Positions 38,765-48,213 of a stretch of 64,000 nucleotides of DNA are shown here, piece after piece. Each line of letters begins with the position of its first letter. Position 1 is the stretch's first letter. Origin of the DNA: SHAN690 sp023262195 (GTDB lineage: Bacteria; Bacteroidota; Bacteroidia; Flavobacteriales_G; Salibacteraceae); assembly GCA_038142005.1 (NCBI GenBank), contig JAYQJE010000007.1, positions 22,129 to 86,128 of the forward strand, given 5' to 3'. A program made the position numbers and the translations under genes. The notes under the pieces were generated by a model. It worked only from the letters and a program-made list of their open reading frames with translations. It searched no databases and was not told the origin of the DNA.

Positions 38765-39990
38765 ATGAGAAATAAAAAAGCTGGGGTATGGTTCGTGCTC
38801 TTCATTATTCTGATGGACTCCCTCGGTTTTGGAGTGATTATTCCGGTGATGCCAGACTTGATCATGAGTCTCACTGGAGTGGGAGTGAGCGAAGCTTCAG
38901 AATATGGCGGCTATCTGCTGTTTGCTTACGCCATTTGTCAGTTTGTTTTCTCCCCAATAATAGGTGGGCTTAGCGACCAATTTGGTCGTAGACCGGTCTT
39001 GCTTTTATCCGCGGTTGGTTTTGCCATTGATTATTTGTTCCTGGCTTTGGCTCCAACATTTGCGCTGCTTGTAGTTGGTAGAGTTATCTCTGGCATCATG
39101 GGGGCAAGTTTCGCAACCGCATCTGCGTACATTGCTGATGTCAGTGAGCCAGAAAAGCGCTCTCAGAACTTTGGACTGGTAGGTGCAGCATTTGGTCTAG
39201 GCTTTATAATTGGTCCCGCCATTGGAGGAATACTTGGTGAAATAGGGCCTCGTGTACCGTTTTATGCAGCCGCTGCGTTCAGCTTTGTGAATTGGATTTA
39301 TGGCATGTTCATTTTACCAGAGTCGTTGACACCTGAGAACAGGCGCCAATTCGATCTTAAAAGAGCCAATCCCTTTGGGACCTTCAAGCAATTGGCAAAA
39401 CATAAAGTAATCTTGGGCTTAATTGTGGCGATGTTCTTCGTGTATATCGCTTCACACGCGGTACAAAGCACTTGGTCGTTTTTCACGAAATATCAATTTG
39501 ATTGGTCCAATGCAGAAATCGGATACTCGTTGAGTTTTGTTGGTTTTTTAAGTGCTGCGGTACAAGGGGGCTCATACGTTGGCTCATCCCAAAAATTGGA
39601 CAGGTTAAAGCCGTGTATTCAGGTATGGTGTTTTATTTCTTGGGATTAATACTCTTTGGATATGCTTTTGAAGGTTGGATGATGTATCCAGCCATGGTTA
39701 TTTACTGTTTGGGAGGTATTGCAGGTCCAGCATTGCAGGGCATAATGTCTAATCAGCTGCCAAGCAATGAACAAGGAGAGTTACAGGGAGCAAACACGAG
39801 CATGATGAGCGCTACAGCCATTGTGGGACCCATCCTCATGACTCATGTTTTTGCGTTTTTCTCTGGACCTACTGCACCGCTGCATATTCCAGGGGCAGCC
39901 ATGTATCTAGGGGCTTTGTGCACCTTGGTGAGCCTTGTCCTGTGCTGGAGAACATTAAGAAGCTTTACAGACACTACTTCGAAATCATAA
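38765..39990 (+). CDS. MFS transporter (TCR/Tet-like), one frame break
   Basis: The protein has 12 likely membrane segments. The N-terminal half includes the first-domain motif IGGLSDQFGRRPVLLLSAVG (GxLaDrfGrrxxl), and MGASFATASAYIADVSEPEKR matches the tetracycline/multidrug efflux group. The last third is out of frame. Adding one G to the G5 run at 39566-39570 gives AAVQGGLIRWLIPKIGQ, restoring a full MFS protein of about 410 residues. It overlaps the small minus-strand gene at 39985 by 6 bases. Confidence 0.9.
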
Positions 39991-40350
39991 TTCGATTGAT
40001 GGATATTGCTCCATCGTAATTCGATTGGAGAATGTAGGTGCCATTGGTGAGCACCAATAGTCGTTGCCTACTTGTCGATAGCGTACCGCTGCGCAGTGAA
40101 GACTATCACTTTCATCTATTCCCGTTAGCCAAAGACTATTCGAAAAAAATGGACTTTTACCTGAACCGGCTGGAACTTCATATCGGGCCGAATTAAAATC
40201 CCACCACATGTCTCCTCCATTAAGAAAGTAAGCTTCAACATTATTGATGCTCATGGATGCCCCTGAGACCGCTGGCGTGCAAGGTTGACTATGAGAGATT
40301 TGTATGATTAGTAAGGAACAAATAATGACTAGGAATAGTGGTGATTTCAT
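39985..40350 (-). CDS. Short secreted protein resembling the N-terminal module of large T9SS proteins
   Basis: The chosen start at 40350 gives a signal peptide (SPLFLVIICSLLIIQISHSQ). The mature ~100 residues read NNVEAYFLNGGDMWWDFNSA, EVPAGSGKSPFFSNSLWLTG and AAVRYRQVGNDYWCSPM. This is the pattern that opens many very large T9SS-exported proteins (GGDMWWD.., SLWIGG-D.., YRQ-GNDFW). Here the sequence stops right after that module, with no downstream domain, since the MFS gene occupies the opposite strand. It may be a remnant or a free-standing module. Confidence 0.65.
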   Translation of the reverse strand: MKSPLFLVIICSLLIIQISHSQPCTPAVSGASMSINNVEAYFLNGGDMWWDFNSARYEVPAGSGKSPFFSNSLWLTGIDESDSLHCAAVRYRQVGNDYWCSPMAPTFSNRITMEQYPSIEL

Positions 40351-40449
40351 GGCGCGTTGTTTATTGGTTTGGTGTTCAAGATATATTGAGGCTTTCTTAT
40401 TGAAGCCCACAGAATGAGAGTTTGGGGTGATTGAATAAGATTGTGGAAG

Positions 40450-41205
40450 TCAGATTACCCCAGATACCCCCATACCAAAAAGCGCCAAATCATATTTAAC
40501 TGGGTCGTTGGAGTCAAATGCCTTTAAATTGTTCGTCAACGCTTCAACCGCTTTCCAATCATTTTGCTTTCGCTCCAATAACCTCAGCTTCCTGGCAACA
40601 TTTCCAGAATGTACGTCCAATGGAATCATCAATTCAGAAGGCGATATCGCTTTCCAGACTCCAAAGTCCACTCCTTCACTCGCAGGTCTCACCATCCAGC
40701 GCAGAAACATGTTCAATCGTTTGGCCGATGAACCATTCTTTGGATTGCTTACATGTTTTGTGGTCCGTGCGGGGTGAGTTTGATCAAAGAAGGTGTTATG
40801 AAAATTCGAGATTCTTGCTTTGGTATCGTGTCCAGTGTTGAATGCTTGTTCTAAGCCAGACCCCTCTTTGTAGAGGCGTTGCAGACGTTCAAGAAAATAC
40901 ATCGCATCTACCTCGTTGAACGTGCGATGCACAAAGCCTTTATACTTGTTTCGATCACTGGGTGTGTGATTCACTATGAAATCGAATGGAGCGTCATCCA
41001 TCATTTCAATGAATCGATTTGCATTATTAATGATGGTAATTCGCTGGCCCCAGGCAATGGTCGCTGCTATGAAACCTGCGATCTCAATATCTTCTTTTTT
41101 ACTGAACCTATGTGGAATTTGTATTGGGTCGGCATCCTGGAAGTTGGGCTTGGCAAAGGCCAAATAAGCTTCATCTAAGACCGTTTGTAACTCGTCTTTT
41201 GTCAC
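40450..41205 (-). CDS. TIGR02757 family protein (DUF2400)
   Basis: The 251-residue protein shows DADPIQIPHRFSKKEDIEIA, GFIAATIAWGQR, MFLRWMVRPASEGVDFGVW and DVHSGNVARKLRLL, matching the TIGR02757 family, which is conserved in Bacteroidota and of unknown function (a HhH-GPD-like helical fold has been suggested). The upstream MBL-fold gene overlaps its start by 4 bases. Confidence 0.9.
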   Translation of the reverse strand: MTKDELQTVLDEAYLAFAKPNFQDADPIQIPHRFSKKEDIEIAGFIAATIAWGQRITIINNANRFIEMMDDAPFDFIVNHTPSDRNKYKGFVHRTFNEVDAMYFLERLQRLYKEGSGLEQAFNTGHDTKARISNFHNTFFDQTHPARTTKHVSNPKNGSSAKRLNMFLRWMVRPASEGVDFGVWKAISPSELMIPLDVHSGNVARKLRLLERKQNDWKAVEALTNNLKAFDSNDPVKYDLALFGMGVSGVI

Positions 41206-42115
41206 AGCTTAATGCCAGTTCGAGCGATGTTAAAACCGGCTTCCTCTATTTGCATCGAAGCTTCAGATTCAGACCGCAGCAGAGGGTTGGTATGATTGAA
41301 ATGTGTGAAATATACCTTGCCTAAACTAGGTGGTGGTAACCCTTTAAATTTCTCCAGACTTTCGATTACAAATGGATGTGGGATTTCATTCATATCCCTG
41401 TTTGGGAGATCGTTTTCATCATAAAAAGTGGCATCGAGCAAGGCGATATCTACCATGTTGACCCAGTCGATAATGCTCATTTTCCATTGATCCCACTTAT
41501 CAATATCGGGGATGTAAAGGGCTTTCTTGTCTTTCGATGCAAGCAAATACCCACAAGTTTCGCTGATTTCATCTCTATGTGGAACCAATAGGGGAGTGAT
41601 GCTGGTTTTTGGAGTCAACGCAATAGCCTCATTCGCATTGAGGGAAACCAACTTGATGTTACCCAAGTCCACCAGCTGTTTCCAAGGTTGATGATTTCTA
41701 AGAAATACCTCCATTTTCGGAAGACAAAATACCGGCACACTGTCAGCATTCATTGCTTCTCTTCCGAGATACATCAACCCTGTGTAATGACCTATGTGTG
41801 CGTGGGTGAGAAAGATTCCCCCAGTTTTGAATCGGGGTATTGCTTTAGAAGCATATTGTATTGTAGGGTGAAATCGGGTGTTGCATCAATGATCCAATAT
41901 TTTCCTTGACTGATGATGGCCATTGATGCCACGGGTTCTGGGGTGGTAATGTTTTCGCAACAAACCTTTGTACAGCCAATCTGAGGATAGCCCGCATCCT
42001 GTGACGTACCCAATACCATCAATTCAAATTCGTCTGATTGGCCCGCTGCCGACAGTGTGATTAAGGAAAACAATAGCCCTAGCAATCGGTATGCACTTGG
42101 TTTTAATGATTTCAT
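41202..42115 (-). CDS. MBL-fold hydrolase (PqqB-like), one frame break
   Basis: A signal peptide (YRLLGLLFSLITLSAAGQ) is followed by VLGTSQDAGYPQIGCTKVCC and IDATPDFTLQ. In the other frame come MYLGREAMNADSVPVFC, VPHRDEISETCGYLL, DIALLDATFYDE and VYFTHFNHTNP. Adding one base to the C5 run at 41818-41822 gives GGIFLTHAHIGHYTGLMYLG, the metal site HxHxGH. The Asp of the classical HxHxDH motif is Gly, as in PqqB-type proteins. The domain is secreted. It is coupled to the TIGR02757 gene by a 4-base overlap. A homologous role in PQQ synthesis is not supported, as no other pqq genes are present. Confidence 0.85.
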
Positions 42116-42324
42116 TTAGAGTTCATTACGGCATTGCCTTGTGAGGCTAATAGATATTTTTACTGGTGGAAATTATTTATGATTTGATCATCTGAGGACT
42201 GATCATAATTACAAACTTAGACTAAACTTGGTCGTTTCGAATCTTAACTAATTGGAAAAGACAGTCAGATCGGATTTAGCTTACAGTCGTGAGTTACTGA
42301 CTTAATGCTGACTAGAGTTGAATC

Positions 42325-42365
42325 AAAAAATCCGTAACTCATTACCTGTTAATCAGTTACGGATT
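42325..42365 (-). terminator. Rho-independent terminator for tRNA-Ser
   Basis: AATCCGTAAC (42329-42338) and GTTACGGATT (42356-42365) form a perfect 10-bp stem. On the minus strand it is followed by TTTTTT (complement of 42325-42330). It lies 8 bases past the 3' end of the tRNA. Confidence 0.85.
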
Positions 42366-42372
42366 CTATGTG

Positions 42373-42457
42373 CGGAGAGTGAGGGATTCGAACCCCCGGA
42401 CCCGTGAAGGTCAATAGTTTTCAAGACTACCGCAATCGACCACTCTGCCAACTCTCC
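42373..42457 (-). tRNA. tRNA-Ser (anticodon TGA)
   Basis: Read on the minus strand, GGAGAGT and ACTCTCC pair as a 7-bp acceptor stem with discriminator G. The D-arm is GGCAGAGTGGTCGATTGCGG-like, the anticodon loop is CTTGAAA (anticodon TGA), the long variable arm (TATTGACCTTCACGGGT) is class II, and the T-arm GGGGGTTCGAATCCCTC is standard. CCA is not encoded. The 85-nt length and long variable arm confirm serine. Confidence 0.97.
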
Positions 42458-42643
42458 GCTGCAAATGTAAAAATGTTGTTTACTCGCAAAAGCGGTTTTT
42501 TCATCGATTGAAAGTCGCCTCAATGAACGAGCTTTCTTATCTAGTTTCATTGACTTGATTAAGAGATAGATGTGAGCGACTGAAGGTTGTTTTGATAAAC
42601 TGAAAATACTTTCGATTTTAGCTCCTAAATTCGGTTTAAACCA

Positions 42644-42651
42644 TATTTTTG
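42644..42651 (+). promoter_or_regulatory. -7 element of the rpmG operon promoter
   Basis: TATTTTTG fits TAnnTTTG and is followed by CACCCC, a context seen upstream of strong Bacteroidota ribosomal promoters. The rpmG ATG lies 27 bases downstream. A clear -33 TTG at the right distance is not seen. Confidence 0.5.
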
Positions 42652-42677
42652 CACCCCGATTTTAGAAACGTAGAGCA

Positions 42678-42859
42678 ATGGCGAAAAAGGAAATAGAGTG
42701 CAAGTAATCTTAGAATGTACCGAGCACAAAGAGAGTGGTCAACCAGGCACTTCTAGATACATCACCACTAAGAACAGAAAGAATACTCCAGAGCGCATCG
42801 AGCTTAAGAAGTACAATCCAATACTTCGTAAGATGACCGTTCATAAGGAAATCAAGTAA
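42678..42859 (+). CDS. rpmG: 50S ribosomal protein L33, one frame break
   Basis: One missing base interrupts the gene. Adding a G to the pair at 42689-42690 turns an early stop into MAKKGNRVQVILECTEHKES followed by GTSRYITTKNRKNTPERI and LKKYNPILRKMTVHKEIK, 60 residues. This is a textbook bL33 of the zinc-free type: it has one Cys (ECT), not the C+ four-Cys form. L33 sits at the large-subunit E site. In Bacteroidota it is usually preceded by rpmB (L28); here the tRNA-Ser precedes instead and no L28 frame is found in the spacer. It opens the rpmG-DUF4295-ftsY run. Confidence 0.93.
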
Positions 42860-42886
42860 TAACTAGAACAGAAAATTCACTAAGTC

Positions 42887-43042
42887 ATGGCAAAGAAAAC
42901 AGTAGCAGGTCTCCGAAAGCAAGGAGCAAAAGACTTCACCAAAGTGATTAAAATGGTGAAATCAGATAAGACTGGAGCATACAGCTTTAGAGAAGAGGTA
43001 TTACCCAAGGATGCGGTAAACGATTTTCTTAACGCTAAGTAA
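42887..43042 (+). CDS. DUF4295 family small basic protein
   Basis: The 51-residue frame starts MAKKTVAGLRKQGAKDFTKV and continues KMVKSDKTGAYSFREEVL to DAVNDFLNAK. This matches the DUF4295 family that follows rpmG in Bacteroidota and is likely ribosome-associated from its size, charge and location; the function is inferred. It lies 27 bases after rpmG. Confidence 0.88.
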   Translation: MAKKTVAGLRKQGAKDFTKVIKMVKSDKTGAYSFREEVLPKDAVNDFLNAK

Positions 43043-43153
43043 TCTTTAGCCTGTATCAATGAATTTGGAAAGCTTTCCAATCGCCAAAGGCGGACGGAAG
43101 GCTTTCTTTGTTTTATTCAATTGGTAGTCAATCGGCAGTAAACCCCTCCAACA

Positions 43154-44109
43154 ATGGCATTATTCGGCTTATTCAAATCAAAAAAGGAGTCCCTTGACAA
43201 AGGGCTAGAAAAGACGCGCGAAAGCGTTTTAGCAAAATATCTCGAGCGGTTGTAGGCAAGTCAAAGGTTGATGCAGAAGTGCTTGACAACCTTGAGGAGG
43301 TTTTGGTTACATCAGACGTTGGTGTTGATACCACCCTCAAGATTATTGATCGAATAGAGGGGCGCGTTGCCAAAGACAAGTATGTGAGTGCAGACGAGCT
43401 AGATACCATTTTAAAGGAGGAAATCATTGCCTTGTTGGAAGAAAACAAGGCTGGAGAAGTCAAAGATTTTGAACTAAGCCTGAATCAGAAACCTTATGTG
43501 ATGATGGTGGTAGGTGTGAATGGCGTAGGGAAAACCACCACCATCGGAAAACTAGCGCATCAGTTCTCATCTGCAGGTAAAAAGGTTGTAATAGGTGCAG
43601 CGGATACGTTCAGGGCTGCAGCCATCGACCAAATCAAGGTTTGGGGCGAGCGTGCCAACGTGCCAGTAATCAGCCAAAAAATGGGTTCTGACCCTGCATC
43701 GGTGGCTTTTGATACGCTAGAATCGGCCATGAAACAAGAAGCAGATGTTGTAATCATTGATACTGCCGGAAGACTGCACAACAAGGCAGGGCTAATGAAT
43801 GAGTTAAGTAAAATCAAGCGCGTGATGCAAAAGGTGGTGCCCGATGCTCCTCATGAGATTTTACTGGTGTTGGATGGAAGTACCGGACAAAATGCCTTTG
43901 AGCAGGCAAAACAATTTACAGCAGCGACCGAGGTGAATGCGCTTGCCTTAACTAAACTCGATGGCACGGCCAAAGGAGGTGTGGTGATTGGCATTAGTGA
44001 TCAGTTCAAAATACCGGTCAAATACATTGGTGTTGGGGAGAAGATTGAAGATTTGCAGCTGTTTGATCGCAAAGCTTATGTGGAAAGTTTATTCGATACA
44101 AAGGCTTAA
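43154..44109 (+). CDS. ftsY: Signal recognition particle receptor FtsY, one frame break
   Basis: FtsY docks SRP-ribosome complexes at the inner membrane. The NG domain is complete: GVNGVGKTTTIGKLAHQ (P-loop), DTFRAAAIDQ, VIIDTAGRLHNK and LTKLDGTAKGG. The start at 43154 gives MALFGLFKSKKESLDKGLEK, then an early stop. Adding one T to the T4 run at 43227-43230 restores ESVFSKISRAVVGKSKVDAE into the main frame. The short N-terminal A domain is typical of this phylum. rimO follows after 3 bases. Essential, so the break is almost surely a sequence error. Confidence 0.95.
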
Positions 44110-44112
44110 TCA

Positions 44113-45441
44113 ATGCGTACAAAAGGCAAGCGTTCTGAGAAAATTAATGTAGTCACTCTTGGCTGCTCTAAGAATATTTTCGATTCGGAAATTCTCATGG
44201 CTCAGCTCAGAGCAAATGAGTTTAACGTGGAGCACGAAACCGAATCTGAAGACTTTGACACGGTAATCATCAATACCTGCGGTTTCATTGACAATGCCAA
44301 GGAGGAGTCGATCAACACTATTTTGCAATTCAGCGAGGCAAAAGAAAACGGCTGGGTAGAAAAGGTAATCGTCACTGGTTGCTTGAGCGAGCGATATCGA
44401 GAGGATCTTGAAAAGGAAATACCCAATGTTGATGCCTGGTTTGGAACCAAAGAATTGCCGCGGCTACTCAAGACCTTAAAGGCCGACTATAAGCACGAAT
44501 TGGTAGGGGAGCGGTTGCTCACTACTCCGGTACACTATGCTTACCTCAAAATCAGCGAGGGTTGTGATCGGCCTTGTTCCTTCTGTGCAATTCCATTAAT
44601 GCGTGGCAAACATGTGAGCACACCCATTGAGCAGTTGGTGGAGCAAGCCAAATCGCTGGCAGCCCAAGGCACCAAAGAGCTTATTCTCATTGCTCAAGAC
44701 TCAACTTATTACGGCCTTGATATTTATGGTGAACGAAGCCTAGCCAAGCTCATGAGCGCGCTTTCTGAGGTGGATGGTATCGAATGGATTCGATTGCACT
44801 ATGCTTTTCCTACAGGTTTTCCGGAGGATATTTTAGAGGAAATGGCGTCCAACCCGAAGATTTGCAACTACATTGATATTCCGCTTCAGCACATCAATGA
44901 TGCAATGCTTAAAAGCATGCGGAGAGGAACCACGCGTGCAAAAACAGATCGATTGTTGAATAAAATGCGCGAGGTGAATCCTGATATGGCGATTCGAACA
45001 ACGCTCATCTCGGGATATCCCGGTGAAACGCTAGATCATCACAATGAAATGGTGAATTGGGTGCGAGAAATGAAGTTTGATCGACTAGGCGTATTTGCTT
45101 ATAGCCATGAAGAAAACACGCATGCGTTTGCACTCGAAGATGATGTGCCTGCAGAAGAAAAACAGCGTAGGGTGGAAGAAATTATGGCTGTTCAGGAAGA
45201 AATTAGCTTGGCTAATAATGAGCAAAAGGTCGGAAAAACGCTTCGCGTATTGATCGATCGTAAAGAGTCGGGTTACTTCATTGGACGTACTCAATATGAT
45301 TCACCCGAGGTGGACAATGAAGTGTCAATACCTGCTGAAAACACCTATCTACGTATTGGAGATTTTGCAGATGTGAAAATTGTGGATTGTTCGCCTTACG
45401 ATTTAGTGGCCAAGGTTGTATCTTCTGAAGAGGCAAAGTAG
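44113..45441 (+). CDS. rimO: Ribosomal protein S12 methylthiotransferase RimO
   Basis: The 442-residue protein has the N-terminal MTTase cluster Cys (VTLGCSKNIFDSE, INTCGFIDNAKEE, VTGCLSERY), the radical SAM motif GCDRPCSFCAIPLMRG (CxxxCxxC), IAQDSTYYG, and a C-terminal TRAM domain (VLIDRKESGYFIGRTQYDSP). It methylthiolates Asp88 (E. coli numbering) of ribosomal protein S12. It follows ftsY by 3 bases in a conserved translation-related block. Confidence 0.97.
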   Translation: MRTKGKRSEKINVVTLGCSKNIFDSEILMAQLRANEFNVEHETESEDFDTVIINTCGFIDNAKEESINTILQFSEAKENGWVEKVIVTGCLSERYREDLEKEIPNVDAWFGTKELPRLLKTLKADYKHELVGERLLTTPVHYAYLKISEGCDRPCSFCAIPLMRGKHVSTPIEQLVEQAKSLAAQGTKELILIAQDSTYYGLDIYGERSLAKLMSALSEVDGIEWIRLHYAFPTGFPEDILEEMASNPKICNYIDIPLQHINDAMLKSMRRGTTRAKTDRLLNKMREVNPDMAIRTTLISGYPGETLDHHNEMVNWVREMKFDRLGVFAYSHEENTHAFALEDDVPAEEKQRRVEEIMAVQEEISLANNEQKVGKTLRVLIDRKESGYFIGRTQYDSPEVDNEVSIPAENTYLRIGDFADVKIVDCSPYDLVAKVVSSEEAK

Positions 45442-45512
45442 GTCACAACACCAATGAGTTTGGGAAGTTTTTAAAACACAACTCCCTTGAGATTGGTTTA
45501 TTTGTGCCAATA

Positions 45513-47093
45513 ATGAGTTTTACATTGCTCGATTCATTTCCTCCAGGTCTTCCGCCTATTGTGAAGGATTACCTTGCCGAAAAGGACCAAATGAGGCCTT
45601 TCTACACTTACAGCCCTACGATGAAAGGTCTGGCAGAGGCAGCACAGAATCGCCAATTTACGGAAGAATCAAGAGCGGTGTTGTGTCAAGTGCTTAAGGA
45701 ACAAGCCAAAGGATCAAACTTCTGCCATGACTCCATTCTGGAGAATATCGCACGGTTGCGATCAAAGAAAGTGTTCACCGTCACAACCGGGCATCAAGTG
45801 TGCTTATTTGGAGGGCCACTTTTCTTTTTCTACAAAATATTGTCCGTGATCAAATTGGCGGAGCAACTCAAGGAACAAAACATTGATGCCGTACCTGTAT
45901 ACTGGATGGCATCGGAAGATCACGATTTTGAGGAAGTAAACCATGTGTTTATTGATCAAACAAAGGTTTCTTGGAACACGGATCAAAAGGGGGCTGTAGG
46001 CCGAATGAAACTGGAGGGCATCAGTTCGGTTTTGGATGAATTAACCAAGCGGTTCAAAGAAGATCATCGATATCAAAACACGCTTGAAAAACTCAAGACC
46101 ATCTATAATGAAGGTACTACGCTTGGGGCGTCCACGCGAGATTTGGTGCAATGGGTGTTTGGCGAATTGGGTGTGGTTGTCATCGATGCTGATGACGCAC
46201 GGCTCAAAGCACTATTTGCCAAGAAGATAAAGGCTGAATTGGAGGGTCAGTTTTCTTCCGAATCGTTGAGTTTAGCTTCAGAGCAGCTTTCTAAACTTGG
46301 GTACAACACACAAGTTTCAGGCAGGGATGTGAATTTATTTTACCTAGTTGATGGCTATCGCGAGCGAATTCTTAAAACAGCCAATGGCTTCACAACGGCC
46401 GATGGTAATCATCAATTTAGTCAAGCAGAAATACTGGATTTGGTGGAAACGAACCCAGAGCGGTTTAGTCCGAATGTGGTCTTAAGGCCGTTGTATCAAG
46501 AGGTGATTTTACCGAATTTGAGTTATGTTGGAGGGCCAGGTGAAACGAGCTATTGGTTGCAACTCAAGGAAGTGTTTGATCGTTCTGAAGTGCCAATGCC
46601 CGTGGTGTTGCTTCGCGATATGTTCGTTATCTCTAATGCATTGGTTGAAAAGAAACGTGAGCAACTGGGATTGGAATACGCACAATGGTATGAGGAGAAA
46701 TACACGCTTATTAATAAACTCATTCGCCAACAGGGAAGCCACGAGCACCTAGTGGAAAAACATGCTAGCGTAATATCCGATGAGTTGGATCAAATGATTG
46801 CTGAAGTAGGCAGTTTTGAGCCTAATCTATCGCAGAGTGCCGATACTGAGAAAACCAGAATACTCAAGCGGCTGACAGCATTGCAAAAAAAGGTGCTGCG
46901 TGCCGATCGTAAAAGGAATGAAGTAACAGAGCAGCGCATCGATGCCATTAAAACGGTTGTTGAACCTCTAAACACTCCACAGGAAAGAGTGCATAATTGG
47001 TTGAATTACTTTGAAGAGCCTAATCAATGTCAAGAAATGCTTGTTTTCTCTTCGCCACTTAAAACTAAGGTTTCAATCCTACTAAGAAATTAG
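45513..47093 (+). CDS. bshC: Bacillithiol synthase (cysteine-adding enzyme) BshC
   Basis: The ~526-residue protein has the BshC hallmarks: VTTGHQVCLFGGPLFFFYKI, VPVYWMASEDHDFEEVNHVF, VVLRPLYQEVILPNLSYVGG and GETSYWLQLKEVF. BshC joins cysteine to glucosaminyl-malate in bacillithiol synthesis. ATG at 45513 was preferred to the GTG 9 bases earlier. It follows rimO by about 70 bases and is the last gene of the plus-strand run. Bacillithiol use is common in Bacteroidota. Confidence 0.95.
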   Translation: MSFTLLDSFPPGLPPIVKDYLAEKDQMRPFYTYSPTMKGLAEAAQNRQFTEESRAVLCQVLKEQAKGSNFCHDSILENIARLRSKKVFTVTTGHQVCLFGGPLFFFYKILSVIKLAEQLKEQNIDAVPVYWMASEDHDFEEVNHVFIDQTKVSWNTDQKGAVGRMKLEGISSVLDELTKRFKEDHRYQNTLEKLKTIYNEGTTLGASTRDLVQWVFGELGVVVIDADDARLKALFAKKIKAELEGQFSSESLSLASEQLSKLGYNTQVSGRDVNLFYLVDGYRERILKTANGFTTADGNHQFSQAEILDLVETNPERFSPNVVLRPLYQEVILPNLSYVGGPGETSYWLQLKEVFDRSEVPMPVVLLRDMFVISNALVEKKREQLGLEYAQWYEEKYTLINKLIRQQGSHEHLVEKHASVISDELDQMIAEVGSFEPNLSQSADTEKTRILKRLTALQKKVLRADRKRNEVTEQRIDAIKTVVEPLNTPQERVHNWLNYFEEPNQCQEMLVFSSPLKTKVSILLRN

Positions 47094-47188
47094 CTCCTCA
47101 ATTCTCTCGGATTTTTATAAACATCAACATTTTATACAAGTACACTTATTAGATCTGTAAGCCAATAATAATGTTTAGTACAAAAAAA

Positions 47189-47218
47189 TTGTGTGTAGTT
47201 ACATCTGTTATATGTTTG
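47189..47218 (+). promoter_or_regulatory. Bacteroidota-type promoter for the YceI gene
   Basis: TTG at 47189-47191, a 19-base spacer, then TATGTTTG at 47211-47218: an exact fit to the TTG-N19-TAnnTTTG pattern. The leader to the ATG at 47254 is about 28 bases and A-rich, with AAATAACAAAAG before the start. Confidence 0.7.
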
Positions 47219-47253
47219 CCCTCTCAAAAACCAATAAACAAATAACAAAAGTC

Positions 47254-47897
47254 ATGAGAAAACAAATCTTATCAATCACTGCAATTGCTGTAGCAGTGGC
47301 CCTACAGTCATGTGGTGGCGAAAAAGCAGCGGAAACAACAGAAGAGCCTGTAGAAGAGGTGGCAGAAGCAACGCCAGAAAACTGGATGGTTGATACTGAA
47401 TCTTCAATGGTAATGTGGGAAGGCGGAACAAGCGGAGCGCAAGTCTACTCACACAATGGCAACATTGCCATTACTGAAGGAAGCCTAGTTACTACAGATG
47501 GTTCTGTAACAGCGGGTAAAGTTGTGATCGATATGACTACAATTATGCCTACGGATGCGGAAAGCTTCAGCTACAGTGAACAGCTTTCAAAAGAAGATTT
47601 GATTGGTCACTTAATGTCACCGGACTTTTTGACGCTGAAAACCATCCAACTGCAATGTTTGAGGTTACAGGTTCAGAAGGAAACACTGTAAACGGAAACT
47701 TGACTGTAAGAGGAAAGACCAATCCTGAGTCTTTAACCATTGAGTCTATGGAAGTTGCTGAAGACGGTTCTGCCATGATCAAAGGTTCAATGACATTTGA
47801 TCGTCAGAAATATGATGTGGCTTGGGAGCACTACTTGCAAGATGTGATCCTTTCAGATGACAAGCTTGATTTCAACATTACTGCTAAGAAAGCATAA
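47254..47897 (+). CDS. YceI family lipoprotein, one frame break
   Basis: A lipoprotein signal (ILSITAIAVAVALQSCGG) is followed by an acidic linker (ETTEEPVEEVAEATPE) and the YceI domain: WMVDTESSMVMWEGG, NGNIAITEGSLVTTDG, IDMTTIMPTDAE, then VRGKTNPESLTIESMEV and SMTFDRQKYDVAW. Adding one T to the T5 run at 47626-47630 gives SPDFFDAENHPTAMFEVTG and joins the halves. YceI domains form a lipocalin-like barrel that binds isoprenoid chains. The gene has its own promoter and a shared bidirectional terminator. Confidence 0.92.
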
Positions 47898-47922
47898 GGA
47901 TTCTTTTTTTTTCGATGGAATC

Positions 47923-47958
47923 AAAAGGGGAGCAACCAGTGGGTTGTTCCCCTTTTTT
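47923..47958. terminator. Bidirectional terminator between YceI and the Kazal lipoprotein gene
   Basis: AAAAGGGGAGCAACC (47923-47937) pairs with GGTTGTTCCCCTTTT (47942-47956) with one G-T wobble and an AGTG loop. T-runs flank it in both directions, so it can end both convergent transcripts. Confidence 0.9.
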
Positions 47959-47960
47959 AT

Positions 47961-48167
47961 TTATTTACATGCACCGAAAGTGTATTCTTCAATTCCATTA
48001 CACTCAGCGCTGGATGGATTATCATAGGTTTTACCATTACAACCACATACAGGCCTTAACTCAAACGTTGAAATGCAGTTTAGCTTGACTTTTTCTTTGC
48101 AGTCTTTATTACACGCTGATAAAGCCACCGCTAGAAATAAAACTGATAAAATCTTCATTGTATTCAT
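47961..48167 (-). CDS. Kazal-type protease-inhibitor-like small lipoprotein
   Basis: The 68-residue product has a lipoprotein signal (MKILSVLFLAVALSACNK) and a single Kazal-like domain with FELRPVCGCNGKTYDN, SSAECNGIEEYTFGAC. The VCG.DGxTY-type signature and six or more Cys are clear. Such surface lipoproteins are frequent in Bacteroidota and may inhibit foreign serine proteases. The start could also be the ATG at 48158. Confidence 0.87.
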   Translation of the reverse strand: MNTMKILSVLFLAVALSACNKDCKEKVKLNCISTFELRPVCGCNGKTYDNPSSAECNGIEEYTFGACK

Positions 48168-48213
48168 AACCCGATAGACAGCTATCCATTATGGCTGGTT
48201 GGTTGTGAAAGTC

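Noticed and set aside
41202..42115. MBL protein as a PqqB enzyme of a PQQ pathway
   Set aside because: No pqqA, pqqC, pqqD or pqqE is in the window, and the protein has a signal peptide.
42460..42677. Search for an L28 (rpmB) gene upstream of rpmG
   Set aside because: No frame in this spacer resembles L28; only a promoter element is supported.
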